A stretch of DNA of 33,981 nucleotides from SZUA-430 sp031413635. Its GTDB lineage: Bacteria; Pseudomonadota; Alphaproteobacteria; Micropepsales; Micropepsaceae. This document shows positions 18,217-30,095 of this stretch, piece by piece. The first letter of the stretch is position 1, and each line of letters opens with the position of its first letter. The stretch spans positions 1 to 33,981 of the forward strand of contig JANOFM010000098.1 of NCBI GenBank assembly GCA_031413635.1, read 5' to 3'. Under the pieces are notes generated by a model, which was given only the letters and a program-made list of their open reading frames with translations, made no database searches and was not told the origin of the DNA. Both the position numbers and the translations under genes were made by a program.

Positions 18217-19030
18217 CCGCGGCGCTCTTCAGTGCGTAGTACCCTAGCATGAACGAGCCCAGCACGATGCGGTACCAGGCAAAGACGCCGAAGCCGTGGT
18301 TGGACACGAACGACACGAACCGCCGCGCCACCCAATGCGCGCTGACGAAGGCGATGCCAAATCCCAGAACGAGGATGAACAGGTCGTCGAGCTTGAGCAG
18401 GTGCCAGGATTTGTAGAGCGAATAGGTCGACGCCCCCAACATCGTGGGGATGGCCAGGAAAAACGAAAACTCGGCCGCCGCACTGCGTTCGACCCGCATC
18501 AACAGCGAGCCCATGATGGTTGCGCCCGAGCGCGAAACCCCCGGCACCATCGCGATGCACTGACACAAACCGATTTTCAGATAGAGGATCAGCGGAAAAT
18601 CTTCGACCGCGTAGTATTGCGGGATCTTGATCATACGCTCGATGAACAGGATCGCGACGCCGCCCACGACCAGCATGATTGCAACCACATAGGGATTGAA
18701 CAGATACACCTTGATCGTTTCGCCCAACAATACGCCGAAAGCGGCCGCCGGCAGGAAGGCGATGAACAAGCCGATGAAAAAGCGTCGCGCATTTTCGTTG
18801 TGTGGCACCGCCTTGGTCACGGTCCACAGTTGCTCGAAATAAATCACGCAGATCGCCAGAATCGCGCCGAACTGGATGAAGATCTCGAATACCCGGTCGG
18901 GCGGCGTTTCAAGCCCCAGCAGATCCTTCACCAAGATCATGTGCCCGGTGGACGATACAGGCAGAAACTCGGTCAGCCCTTCCACAAGCGCGAGAATGAC
19001 GGCGGACACAATTTTCCAAAGCAGTTCCAT
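18203..19030 (-). CDS. uppP: undecaprenyl-diphosphate phosphatase
   Basis: This 275-residue polytopic BacA-type membrane enzyme dephosphorylates undecaprenyl diphosphate so the carrier lipid can be reused in peptidoglycan and O-antigen synthesis; overproduction gives bacitracin resistance in E. coli. The first catalytic loop is EGLTEFLPVSSTGH (17-30) and the second is PGVSRSGAT (163-171, R167). About eight hydrophobic helices are visible and the length is normal. It diverges from gltD across a 247-base AT-rich gap. Confidence 0.97.
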   Translation of the reverse strand: MELLWKIVSAVILALVEGLTEFLPVSSTGHMILVKDLLGLETPPDRVFEIFIQFGAILAICVIYFEQLWTVTKAVPHNENARRFFIGLFIAFLPAAAFGVLLGETIKVYLFNPYVVAIMLVVGGVAILFIERMIKIPQYYAVEDFPLILYLKIGLCQCIAMVPGVSRSGATIMGSLLMRVERSAAAEFSFFLAIPTMLGASTYSLYKSWHLLKLDDLFILVLGFGIAFVSAHWVARRFVSFVSNHGFGVFAWYRIVLGSFMLGYYALKSAAVSAA

Positions 19031-19109
19031 AAGGCTCCGTCGGGGATTGGCAGAAGGCCGGGTGCAGCAAGGGCGCGGACCGTATCACCGCCGCGCATTT
19101 CCCGACAGA

Positions 19110-19215
19110 TATTGGATTTAGTTCCAATACGGCATTAATATTTGGATTGAATGCACGCTTGGGTCGCCAAAGCACTGATATTGGCAAAAATTAGGTCAGA
19201 TATACTGCCACTAAT
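19110..19215 (+). promoter_or_regulatory. AT-rich dyad cluster upstream of gltD-gltB
   Basis: Three inverted repeats lie in the gap between uppP and gltD: TATTGGA/TCCAATA (19110-19116 and 19123-19129, spacer 6, perfect), GCCAA/TTGGC (19166-19170 and 19181-19185, spacer 10) and an ATTAG/CTAAT stem (19190-19194 and 19211-19215) enclosing CAG-ATATA-CTG (19197-19207). TATACT at 19201-19206 could be a -10 box, but no convincing -35 stands at the right distance. The region is far richer in A+T than its surroundings. The dyads are compatible with LysR-type operator sites; the regulator is unknown. Confidence 0.45.
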
Positions 19216-19277
19216 CTGGTTTTCTCCTGTTTTTGGCAAGTTTTGAACCCTATAAGCCGGTCAAGAGTTCAAGTCCG

Positions 19278-20738
19278 ATGGGAATGGCGATGGCCGAAAG
19301 CAAGCTTCTGCGTTTTGTCTCTGTGCCGCGCCAAATGCCGGAAAAGCGGCCGGTTGCAGCGCGCGCGAACGACTTCGACGAGATTTTCGCCGAATACGTC
19401 TCCAAGAAAGCCGAAGAGCAGGCCGGCCGCTGTTCGCAATGCGGCGTTCCGTTCTGCCAGGTCCATTGCCCGCTGCAGAACAACATCCCCGATTGGCTGA
19501 AGATGACTGCCGAGGGCCGACTGGAAGAAGCCTACGAGCTGTCGCAGGCCACCAACAACATGCCGGAAATTTGCGGCCGCATCTGTCCGCAAGACCGTTT
19601 GTGCGAGGGCAACTGCGTCATCGAACAATCGGGCCACGGCACGGTCACCATCGGCGCGATCGAAAAATACCTCACCGACACCGCTTGGACTAAGGGATGG
19701 GTTAAACCGATCAAACCACGTCGCGAGCTTGGCCGTTCCGTCGGCATCGTCGGCGCTGGTCCTGCGGGCCTTGCCGCCGCCGAACAGCTGCGCCTGAAGG
19801 GTTATGGCGTGAAAATCTACGACCGTTACGACCGCGCCGGCGGCTTGCTGATCTATGGCATCCCGAACTTCAAGCTCGAAAAGCCAATCGTCGAACGGCG
19901 CACCAAGCGCCTCGTCGAAGGCGGCATCGAGATTCAACACAACACCGAAATCGGCAAGACGATCGCGCTGGCCAAATTGCGCAAGCAACACGACGCCGTG
20001 CTCATCGCCACCGGCGTCTACAAGGCTCGCGACATGCAAGCGCCGGGCAGCGGTTTGTCGGGCATCCTGCCCGCCATGCGTTACCTCACGGCCTCCAACC
20101 GCCACGGCCTCGGCGACAAGGTGAAAGACTTTGACGACGGCACGCTGAACGCGCACGGCCGCAACGTCGTCGTCATCGGCGGCGGCGACACCGCGATGGA
20201 CTGCGTGCGCACGGCGGTGCGCCAAGGCGCCAAGTCGGTCACCTGCCTCTATCGCCGCGACCGCGAGAATATGCCGGGAAGTTTGCGCGAAGTATCACAT
20301 GCCGAGGAAGAAGGCGTCGTCTTCTCCTGGCTCGCCGTGCCCAAAGCCTTCTTGGGCGACAAGCGCGTCTCCGGCGTGCGCGCGACGCGCATGCGCTTGG
20401 GTTCCCCCGACGTCACCGGCCGCCAAGTTCCCGAAGAAATCGCTGATAGCGATTTTACGTTGCCCGCCGATCTCGTCATCACGGCGCTGGGCTTCGACCC
20501 CGAAGATCTGCCCGGCGCCTTTGGCGAAAAGGATCTTGCCGTCACCAAATGGGGCACGCTCAAGATCGACCACCGAACCATGATGACTTCGTTGCCTGGT
20601 GTCTTCGCCGCCGGCGACGTCGTGCGCGGCGCCTCGCTCGTCGTCTGGGCCATCCGCGACGGCCGCGACGTCGCCGACGCCATTCACCGCTATCTCGAAA
20701 TCAAAACCGCGCCATCGCTGCGCCAAGCGGCGGAGTAA
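19278..20738 (+). CDS. gltD: glutamate synthase (NADPH) small subunit
   Basis: From the ATG at 19278 the protein has 486 residues; ATGs at 19284 and 19290 and a TTG at 19233 are alternatives. The N-terminal domain holds the cysteines for two [4Fe-4S] clusters (C52, C55, C60, C64 and C99, C103, C109, C113). The FAD-binding GAGPAGLAAA is at 159-168, and a second Rossmann motif VIGGGDTAMDC (near 305) binds NADPH. GltD passes electrons from NADPH to GltB for the synthesis of two glutamates from glutamine and 2-oxoglutarate. gltB begins 5 bases after its stop. The order gltD-gltB is the reverse of E. coli. Confidence 0.97.
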   Translation: MGMAMAESKLLRFVSVPRQMPEKRPVAARANDFDEIFAEYVSKKAEEQAGRCSQCGVPFCQVHCPLQNNIPDWLKMTAEGRLEEAYELSQATNNMPEICGRICPQDRLCEGNCVIEQSGHGTVTIGAIEKYLTDTAWTKGWVKPIKPRRELGRSVGIVGAGPAGLAAAEQLRLKGYGVKIYDRYDRAGGLLIYGIPNFKLEKPIVERRTKRLVEGGIEIQHNTEIGKTIALAKLRKQHDAVLIATGVYKARDMQAPGSGLSGILPAMRYLTASNRHGLGDKVKDFDDGTLNAHGRNVVVIGGGDTAMDCVRTAVRQGAKSVTCLYRRDRENMPGSLREVSHAEEEGVVFSWLAVPKAFLGDKRVSGVRATRMRLGSPDVTGRQVPEEIADSDFTLPADLVITALGFDPEDLPGAFGEKDLAVTKWGTLKIDHRTMMTSLPGVFAAGDVVRGASLVVWAIRDGRDVADAIHRYLEIKTAPSLRQAAE

Positions 20739-20743
20739 TACCG

Positions 20744-25291
<4,548 letters not shown>

Positions 25292-25362
25292 TTCCGCCGA
25301 TTTCGCCGCTCCAAATCAACGTTGGCTTGCGTGTGTCTGTGCCGCCCCTTTATTCAAGAGGC

Positions 25363-26385
25363 ATGGGGGAATCGCCGGACGTTTCCACGACCGCAACTCA
25401 GAGCACGCGCCGCTATCGCGTCGCGGGCATGAGTTCGACCAATTGCGCCGGGCGTGTCGAACGCGCGTTACGATCGCTGCCGGGCGTCGAAAGCGCGACA
25501 GTCGATCTCGATCGCTCGGAAGTGTTGATCCGCGCCGCGGTGAACATCGACGAAACGTCGTTGGCCGAAGCCGTCGAACACGCGGGCTACACGCTACTGA
25601 TGAGCGGCGATGCCGAGCCGCATTCCGCGCCCATCCCCGACGATGCGGCGCAATCGACGGGCGGCGCCGTCCGCGAAAGGTCGTGGCGCGATTTCGTGCC
25701 CTCCGCCGCCACCGTGTGGTTTGTCGCCACGCGCGGCGCGGCGATCGGTCTTGTAGTCTCTCTGGTTTGGACGCTGGCCCTTCGCTTCCTGCCCGCGCCC
25801 TTCACGCTGCTGATGCTCAGCGAGTCGATCTTCGAAGGCAAAACCATTCGCCAATCCTGGGTGCCCCTCGAACGCATTTCGCCCCATCTCGTGCGCGCCG
25901 TCATCGCCTCGGAGGACGACGGATTTTGCCGGCACTACGGTTTCGACTTCGAACAATTGCAGGACGCGTTGAGAGAGGCGCAAAACGGCGGCCGCATGCG
26001 CGGCGCCTCGACCATCAGCCAACAGACCGCGAAGAACGTATTCCTCTGGCCCGGCCGCTCGTATATCCGCAAAGGCTTCGAAGCCTTTTTCACCGTGCTG
26101 ATCGAAACGCTGTGGCCCAAGCGGCGCATCATGGAAGTCTATCTCAATGTCATCGAGTGGGGCCCGGGCGTCTTCGGCGCCGAGGCCGCCTCCCGCCGCT
26201 GGTTCGGCAAATCGGCGCGCAACTTGACCTCGCTCGAAGCAGCTCGCCTCGCCGCGATCTTGCCCAACCCCAATCGCTACAAAGCCAATCCGCCGGGCCC
26301 CTACGTGGCGAGCCGCGGCTACACCATCGCCGCGCGTGCCAACAGCGTCAGCCTCTACGGCGAGGACCGTTGTGCGAAACCTTGA
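25363..26385 (+). CDS. mtgA: HMA-domain fusion to monofunctional peptidoglycan glycosyltransferase
   Basis: This 340-residue protein is one continuous frame. Residues about 17-80 form an HMA (ferredoxin-like heavy-metal-associated) domain: YRVAGMSSTNCAGRVERAL, then a GVESATVDLD strand and a closing HAGYTL. The usual MxCxxC metal loop reads M23-S-S-T-N-C28, so the first Cys is Ser25. A flexible linker (81-105) leads to one membrane helix (about 117-143). Residues about 150-340 are a GT51 glycosyltransferase: EDDGF with catalytic E184, GASTISQQTAKN (214-225), and EVYLNVIEWGPGVFGAEAA (258-276). MtgA polymerises lipid II outside the membrane, which would place the HMA domain in the cytoplasm. Ordinary MtgA (about 230-240 residues) has no such extension. 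The ATG at 25363 has a poorly spaced AAGAGG; the GTG at 25333 is an alternative. Confidence 0.9.
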   Translation: MGESPDVSTTATQSTRRYRVAGMSSTNCAGRVERALRSLPGVESATVDLDRSEVLIRAAVNIDETSLAEAVEHAGYTLLMSGDAEPHSAPIPDDAAQSTGGAVRERSWRDFVPSAATVWFVATRGAAIGLVVSLVWTLALRFLPAPFTLLMLSESIFEGKTIRQSWVPLERISPHLVRAVIASEDDGFCRHYGFDFEQLQDALREAQNGGRMRGASTISQQTAKNVFLWPGRSYIRKGFEAFFTVLIETLWPKRRIMEVYLNVIEWGPGVFGAEAASRRWFGKSARNLTSLEAARLAAILPNPNRYKANPPGPYVASRGYTIAARANSVSLYGEDRCAKP

Positions 26386-26394
26386 GCGTCCCGG

Positions 26395-26829
26395 TCAGAC
26401 GATCAGACCCTTCTCGTACAGATAGGTCTTGAGACCCAGGTCCGCCTTCAACACGTCGTCGAGCAGCGTCGAGAACAGATCGTCGATGGTGTTCACCGTC
26501 GCAAATCCCTCAGACGCCACGCCGGAAACAAGCTCCTGAAATCGCACAAGGCATGCCTTGTGGTGCAAACGGTGTTCGTCCAGCGCCGGATACCGTAGCT
26601 CTGCCATCACGTCTTCCTCGTGAAGGAAATGCAGACGCATCGTCTCGGCGATGTCGTCGGCCTCTGGCTTGATGTCGGCGAATGCCATACGGCCGCGCGC
26701 GAAAACCTTGGCGCGTAGCTGGTCGATCATCTGCGCGATGTTCTCGTGTTCGTCGTTGACTTGATCGAATCCGCGCATCGCCGCTGCTGCGGGCAGACGA
26801 AGAGATTTGTAAGCCAGGGTCATAGGCAT
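26395..26829 (-). CDS. hemerythrin-like protein with an altered metal ligand
   Basis: This 144-residue four-helix protein resembles hemerythrin HHE-domain proteins. Visible candidate ligands are H28 (DEHEN), the HxxxE pair H67/E71 (RLHFLHEE) and the HxxxH pair H86/H90 (DEHRLHH). In the last helix the usual HxxxxD pair reads D125-VLKA-D130, so a His is replaced by Asp. Bacterial hemerythrins bind O2 or NO at a di-iron centre, or sense iron or oxygen. The ATG at 26829 is used (26823 is an alternative); upstream codons to 27087 look non-coding. It converges with mtgA, with 9 bases between stops. Confidence 0.8.
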   Translation of the reverse strand: MPMTLAYKSLRLPAAAAMRGFDQVNDEHENIAQMIDQLRAKVFARGRMAFADIKPEADDIAETMRLHFLHEEDVMAELRYPALDEHRLHHKACLVRFQELVSGVASEGFATVNTIDDLFSTLLDDVLKADLGLKTYLYEKGLIV

Positions 26830-26871
26830 ATGGTAATCGCTGCAGTGAGTTGAAGTTAGGCGCCAAACACA

Positions 26872-26957
26872 GGACTCGGCCTCTTGGGCCAAGTCCAACA
26901 ACCGGGACCGCGGAGCGACGAACCCGCCGCGACGCGAATGATACCCGCAAAGCGGGT
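26872..26957. repeat. two hairpins in the gap upstream of the hemerythrin-like gene
   Basis: The first stem is 26872-26881 against 26887-26896 (GGACTCGGCC and GGCCAAGTCC, 9 of 10 pairs, 5-base loop). The second is 26943-26948 against 26952-26957 (ACCCGC/GCGGGT, perfect, 3-base loop). Neither has a T run. They lie between a minus-strand gene start and a possible small plus-strand ORF. Confidence 0.6.
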
Positions 26958-26958
26958 C

Positions 26959-27132
26959 ATGTGTATGGTGAAAGGAGAGAGAGGAGTCCAGGTAGAGACG
27001 GAGGGGGAAAGATTGTCTGTCCACCTGTCGCCATTGGATGTCCTGCCGGTGAAGACGAAGTACAAGATCCCACAAGCGCGCGACCAAGTTGCGGCGCTGT
27101 TTCGGGCCGAGGGCGGCTTGCCGTTTGCCTGA
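26959..27132 (+). CDS. possible small protein, 57 residues
   Basis: An ATG-to-TGA frame of 57 codons (second ATG at 26965) lies between the hemerythrin-like gene and queG. The second half has an ordinary amino-acid and codon pattern (SVHLSPLDVLPVKTKYK, ARDQVAALF). The first 20 codons use AGA, GGA and GTA, which are rare in the neighbouring genes. I recognise no family and see no clear ribosome binding site. It could equally be non-coding leader. Confidence 0.3.
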   Translation: MCMVKGERGVQVETEGERLSVHLSPLDVLPVKTKYKIPQARDQVAALFRAEGGLPFA

Positions 27133-27154
27133 GGTCGCTCAGCCGCGCCATAAT
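27125..27154 (+). promoter_or_regulatory. candidate promoter for queG
   Basis: TTGCCT at 27125-27130, an 18-base spacer and CATAAT at 27149-27154 would start transcription near 27161, at the left edge of the palindrome preceding queG. Confidence 0.4.
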
Positions 27155-27160
27155 GCGGTT

Positions 27161-27178
27161 CTAGATTTCAAAATCTAG
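27161..27178. promoter_or_regulatory. perfect palindrome upstream of queG
   Basis: CTAGATTT at 27161-27168 and AAATCTAG at 27171-27178 form an exact inverted repeat around the two bases CA. It is AT-rich in GC-rich surroundings. It sits between the candidate -10 box and the queG ribosome binding site (GGGGAAAGG, 27178-27186), so it could be a protein-binding operator or a 7-bp hairpin with a TCAA loop at the mRNA 5' end. Confidence 0.6.
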
Positions 27179-27197
27179 GGGAAAGGTGAGACCGATC

Positions 27198-28304
27198 ATG
27201 CGTGCCGCATGCGGGGCAGTCCGCAATCATGCCTTGTCGCGGGGCTTCGACGCGGTGGGCTTTGCGCCGGCGGCACTTGCCGACGCGGCGGGCGAGGGAC
27301 TGCGCGAATACCTGGCGGCGGGGCATCACGGCGACATGGGTTGGATGCAAGCGCGCAGCGAGGAACGCGCGCAACCCAGAACGCTTTGGCCGCAAGCAAA
27401 GAGCGCTATCGTCCTCGGCCTGTCCTACGCACCCGCGTCCGACCCGCTGGCGATGCTCGAACACAAAGCCCGCGGAACAATCTCGGTCTATGCCCAAGGC
27501 GCCGACTACCACGACCTCATCAAAAAGCGGCTGAAAGCCGTCGCCCGCGCGCTCGCGTCCGAATTCGGCGGCGAGGTCAAAGTCTTCGTCGACACCGCAC
27601 CCGTGATGGAAAAACCGCTCGCCCAAGCCGCAGGCCTCGGCTGGCAAGGCAAACACACGAACCTCGTCAGCCGCGAACACGGCTCATGGCTCTTCCTAGG
27701 CGTCATCCTGACGACGCTCGATCTGGGCGACGCGGCAGGCGAACAAGACCACTGCGGCACCTGCCAAAAATGTCTCGACATCTGCCCGACCACAGCCTTC
27801 CCCGCGCCCTACCGGCTCGACGCGCGCCGCTGCATCTCCTACCTCACGATCGAACACAAAGGACCGATCCCACGTGAGCTACGCCCCATGATGGGCAATC
27901 GCATCTACGGCTGCGACGATTGCCTAGCCGTGTGTCCCTGGAACAAATTCGCAAGCGCGACGCGCGAAACCGCCTTCCACCCGCGCGCCGAACTGCAAGG
28001 CCCGCTCCTCGCCGAACTGGCAAGCCTCGACGACACAGCTTTCCGCACCCACTTCCGCGCCTCGCCCATCAAACGCATCGGCCGCGACCGCTTCGTCCGA
28101 AACGTCCTGATCGCCATCGGCAATTCGGGCGACCGGAAACTCGTGGCACCAGTTGAAAATCTATTGCGCGACGCATCGACGTTGGTGCGCGGCGCCGCAG
28201 TTTGGGCTCTCAGCCGTTTGCATTCTAACGAAGAGTTCTCACGCTTGCGGAGCGACACTGCAGAAGGCGATCCCGCCGTTCTCGAGGAATGGCACGCCGC
28301 CTAG
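27198..28304 (+). CDS. queG: epoxyqueuosine reductase
   Basis: This 368-residue cobalamin-dependent iron-sulfur enzyme performs the last step of queuosine synthesis in tRNA, reducing epoxyqueuosine to queuosine. The catalytic aspartate is likely D132 (VDTAPVMEKP), followed by GLGWQGKHTNLV. Two [4Fe-4S] clusters use C186, C189, C192 and C196 plus C239, C242 and C246. A HEAT-like C-terminal segment (about 295-360) contacts the tRNA in homologues. The ATG at 27198 is preferred; the GTG at 27186 would add four residues and lies inside the ribosome binding site. The length and motifs are complete. Confidence 0.96.
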   Translation: MRAACGAVRNHALSRGFDAVGFAPAALADAAGEGLREYLAAGHHGDMGWMQARSEERAQPRTLWPQAKSAIVLGLSYAPASDPLAMLEHKARGTISVYAQGADYHDLIKKRLKAVARALASEFGGEVKVFVDTAPVMEKPLAQAAGLGWQGKHTNLVSREHGSWLFLGVILTTLDLGDAAGEQDHCGTCQKCLDICPTTAFPAPYRLDARRCISYLTIEHKGPIPRELRPMMGNRIYGCDDCLAVCPWNKFASATRETAFHPRAELQGPLLAELASLDDTAFRTHFRASPIKRIGRDRFVRNVLIAIGNSGDRKLVAPVENLLRDASTLVRGAAVWALSRLHSNEEFSRLRSDTAEGDPAVLEEWHAA

Positions 28305-28328
28305 TGTTCAGTCACTTACAAATGTATC

Positions 28329-28414
28329 CACGCGGAGACGCGGAGTTCGCGGAGTGGGGTCATCCGTCGTCGCCCGGGAAAGCATCGACTCCGCGATCTC
28401 CGCGTCTCCGCGTG
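28329..28414. repeat. long GC-rich inverted repeat after queG
   Basis: Bases 28329-28355 and 28388-28414 are reverse complements at 26 of 27 positions, separated by 32 bases. Each arm is built of a repeated GCGGAG unit. Such elements are dispersed in many bacterial genomes as REP-like intergenic repeats. It lies between the convergent ends of queG and the TPR gene and could act as a two-way transcript-stabilising or terminating structure. Confidence 0.85.
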
Positions 28415-28452
28415 CTAATTCGACGCCGGATGCAGATGACTGAGTCAGAGAA

Positions 28453-29175
28453 TTAGCGCCCCTTCTTCATCTCCAACTTCTCGATTTCGATCCGCGCGCT
28501 CTTGGCCGCTTCGCCGTCCGGCGCGCGTTCGAGGACGGCGAGGAAATCCTTCCGCGCCCCCGCCTTGTCGCCCTGTGCCGCGCGCAGCAAGCCGCGTTCG
28601 GCCAGCGCTTCGACATTCTCCGGATCGAGGATCAGGGCCTGCGTAATGTCGCCCATCGCGCCTTGCAGATTTTTCTGCGCCCGCCGCGCGCTCGAGCGCA
28701 AAACCAACGCTTGCGCGTTGCCGGGTTCTTCCACCAGCGCCGCCGACAAATCGGCCTCCGCCGCCGCCCACTTTTTCTGTGCCGCCGAAGCGCGCGCCCG
28801 ATCGATCAAATACTCGGCCTCGCCCGGCATCAACGCCAGCGCCGCCGTGAACGAGGCGGTCGCCAGTTCCGGCTGTCCGGCCAGGATCCATGCATTGCCG
28901 GCCTGACCCAAAAGCTGCGCCCGCACCTCCGCCCCACCCGCTGACGCCTTGCGCGCTAGTTTGTCGAGCCGCCGCGCCGCTTCGCCGAATTGCTTCAAGC
29001 CCACCAGCGCCAGCGCCGCGCAGTGCTCGGCCCCTGCATCTTCGCCGTCGCCAAGCGCGTTCATCGCCATTTCCAGCGCTTGATCGGGGTGGCGATCCAC
29101 TTTCTTGAGACAGGCCTCGTACGAAAAACTGTCCGAGGCGGCGAGAACGTAGGCGAGGAGGGCGAGCTTGACCAT
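28453..29175 (-). CDS. tetratricopeptide-repeat protein, probably exported
   Basis: This 240-residue protein starts with a short hydrophobic segment (MVKLALLAYVLAA) that looks like a signal peptide with cleavage near residues 14-18. The rest is helical, with at least four TPR-like units (about 85-118, 119-152, 153-186, 187-220), for example AGQPELATASFTAALALMP and LQGAMGDITQALILDPENVEALAERG. TPR proteins mediate protein contacts; no partner is evident. It is divergent from the epimerase gene (62-base gap) and convergent with queG across the inverted repeat. Confidence 0.8.
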   Translation of the reverse strand: MVKLALLAYVLAASDSFSYEACLKKVDRHPDQALEMAMNALGDGEDAGAEHCAALALVGLKQFGEAARRLDKLARKASAGGAEVRAQLLGQAGNAWILAGQPELATASFTAALALMPGEAEYLIDRARASAAQKKWAAAEADLSAALVEEPGNAQALVLRSSARRAQKNLQGAMGDITQALILDPENVEALAERGLLRAAQGDKAGARKDFLAVLERAPDGEAAKSARIEIEKLEMKKGR

Positions 29176-29237
29176 GGGGGGAGACTTCGCAGACTTTGCG
29201 GCAAATTCAAGCCTGAACGAGTTTAACGATCAAATCG

Positions 29238-30095
29238 ATGCCCAGGCTCTTCTGTTTCGGATTGGGATTCAGCGCGCAAGTGTTCGCCGCGTGGCTGAAA
29301 TCCAAGGGCTGGCAAGTGGCCGGTACCACCCGCACGCGCGAGCGTGCCGCCACACTCGCGGGCCTGGGCTTCGAGGCCTCCGTGTTCGCACCCGGCTTGG
29401 CCCTGGCGCCCGCAGCGCTCGCCGAGGCAACGCACATTTTGCTCGGCGTCCCGCCCGATGCCGCCGGCGATCCCGTCCTGGCAAGCCACGCGAACGATCT
29501 CGCGGCGGCGCGGCCTTCGTGGATCGGCTATCTCTCCACCACCGGCGTCTACGGCGACCGCGCCGGCGAATGGGTCGACGAACAAAAGCCACCCGCTCCC
29601 CAAAGCGAACGCGCCATGCGCCGTTTGGCTGCCGAACAGGCATGGCTCGCGTGGGGCAGGGCAAACGAAATGCCGGTGCACGTCTTCCGCCTCGCCGGTA
29701 TCTACGGTCCAGGCCGCAATCAACTTGAAACGCTGCGCGAAGGCACCGCGCGCCGTATCGTCAAACCCGGCCGAATCTTCTCGCGCATTCACGTCGAGGA
29801 TATCGCGAACGTTCTCGAAGCCTCGATCGCCAAGCCCAACGCCGGCGCCACCTACAACGTCTGCGACGACGAACCGGCGCCACCGCACGACGTGATCGAA
29901 TACGCGGCGAAACTTCTGAACGTGACCCCGCCGCCGCTCGAACGCTTCGAAGACGCCGCCCGCACGATGTCCGAAATGGCGCTAAGCTTCTACGCCGACT
30001 CGAAACGCGTAAAGAATGGCCGCATCAAAACCGAACTCGGCGTCGCGCTTCGCTATCCCACGTATCGCGAGGGCCTGATGGCACTCTTGAAATGA
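29238..30095 (+). CDS. NAD(P)-dependent epimerase/reductase, YeeZ-like
   Basis: This 285-residue Rossmann-fold protein has an atypical N-terminal nucleotide motif (FGLGFSAQ, 7-14) and the extended-SDR block STTGVYGD (100-107) followed by a loose YGPGRN substrate region. This pattern resembles E. coli YeeZ, whose substrate is not established. An NAD(P)-dependent reaction on a nucleotide sugar is possible given the following glycosyltransferase, but this is inference. Its stop overlaps the start of the GT4 gene (ATGA, 30092-30095), so the two are translationally coupled. Confidence 0.85.
   Translation: MPRLFCFGLGFSAQVFAAWLKSKGWQVAGTTRTRERAATLAGLGFEASVFAPGLALAPAALAEATHILLGVPPDAAGDPVLASHANDLAAARPSWIGYLSTTGVYGDRAGEWVDEQKPPAPQSERAMRRLAAEQAWLAWGRANEMPVHVFRLAGIYGPGRNQLETLREGTARRIVKPGRIFSRIHVEDIANVLEASIAKPNAGATYNVCDDEPAPPHDVIEYAAKLLNVTPPPLERFEDAARTMSEMALSFYADSKRVKNGRIKTELGVALRYPTYREGLMALLK

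Noticed and set aside
19181..19250. Sigma-54 promoter before gltD (TTGGCA and TTTTGGCAAG)
   Set aside because: No GC at the correct -12 distance from either GG.
20549..20743. 5' extension of gltB inside gltD
   Set aside because: Arg-rich out-of-frame shadow; the ATG at 20744 with GGAG upstream gives the expected N-terminus just before the nucleophile Cys.
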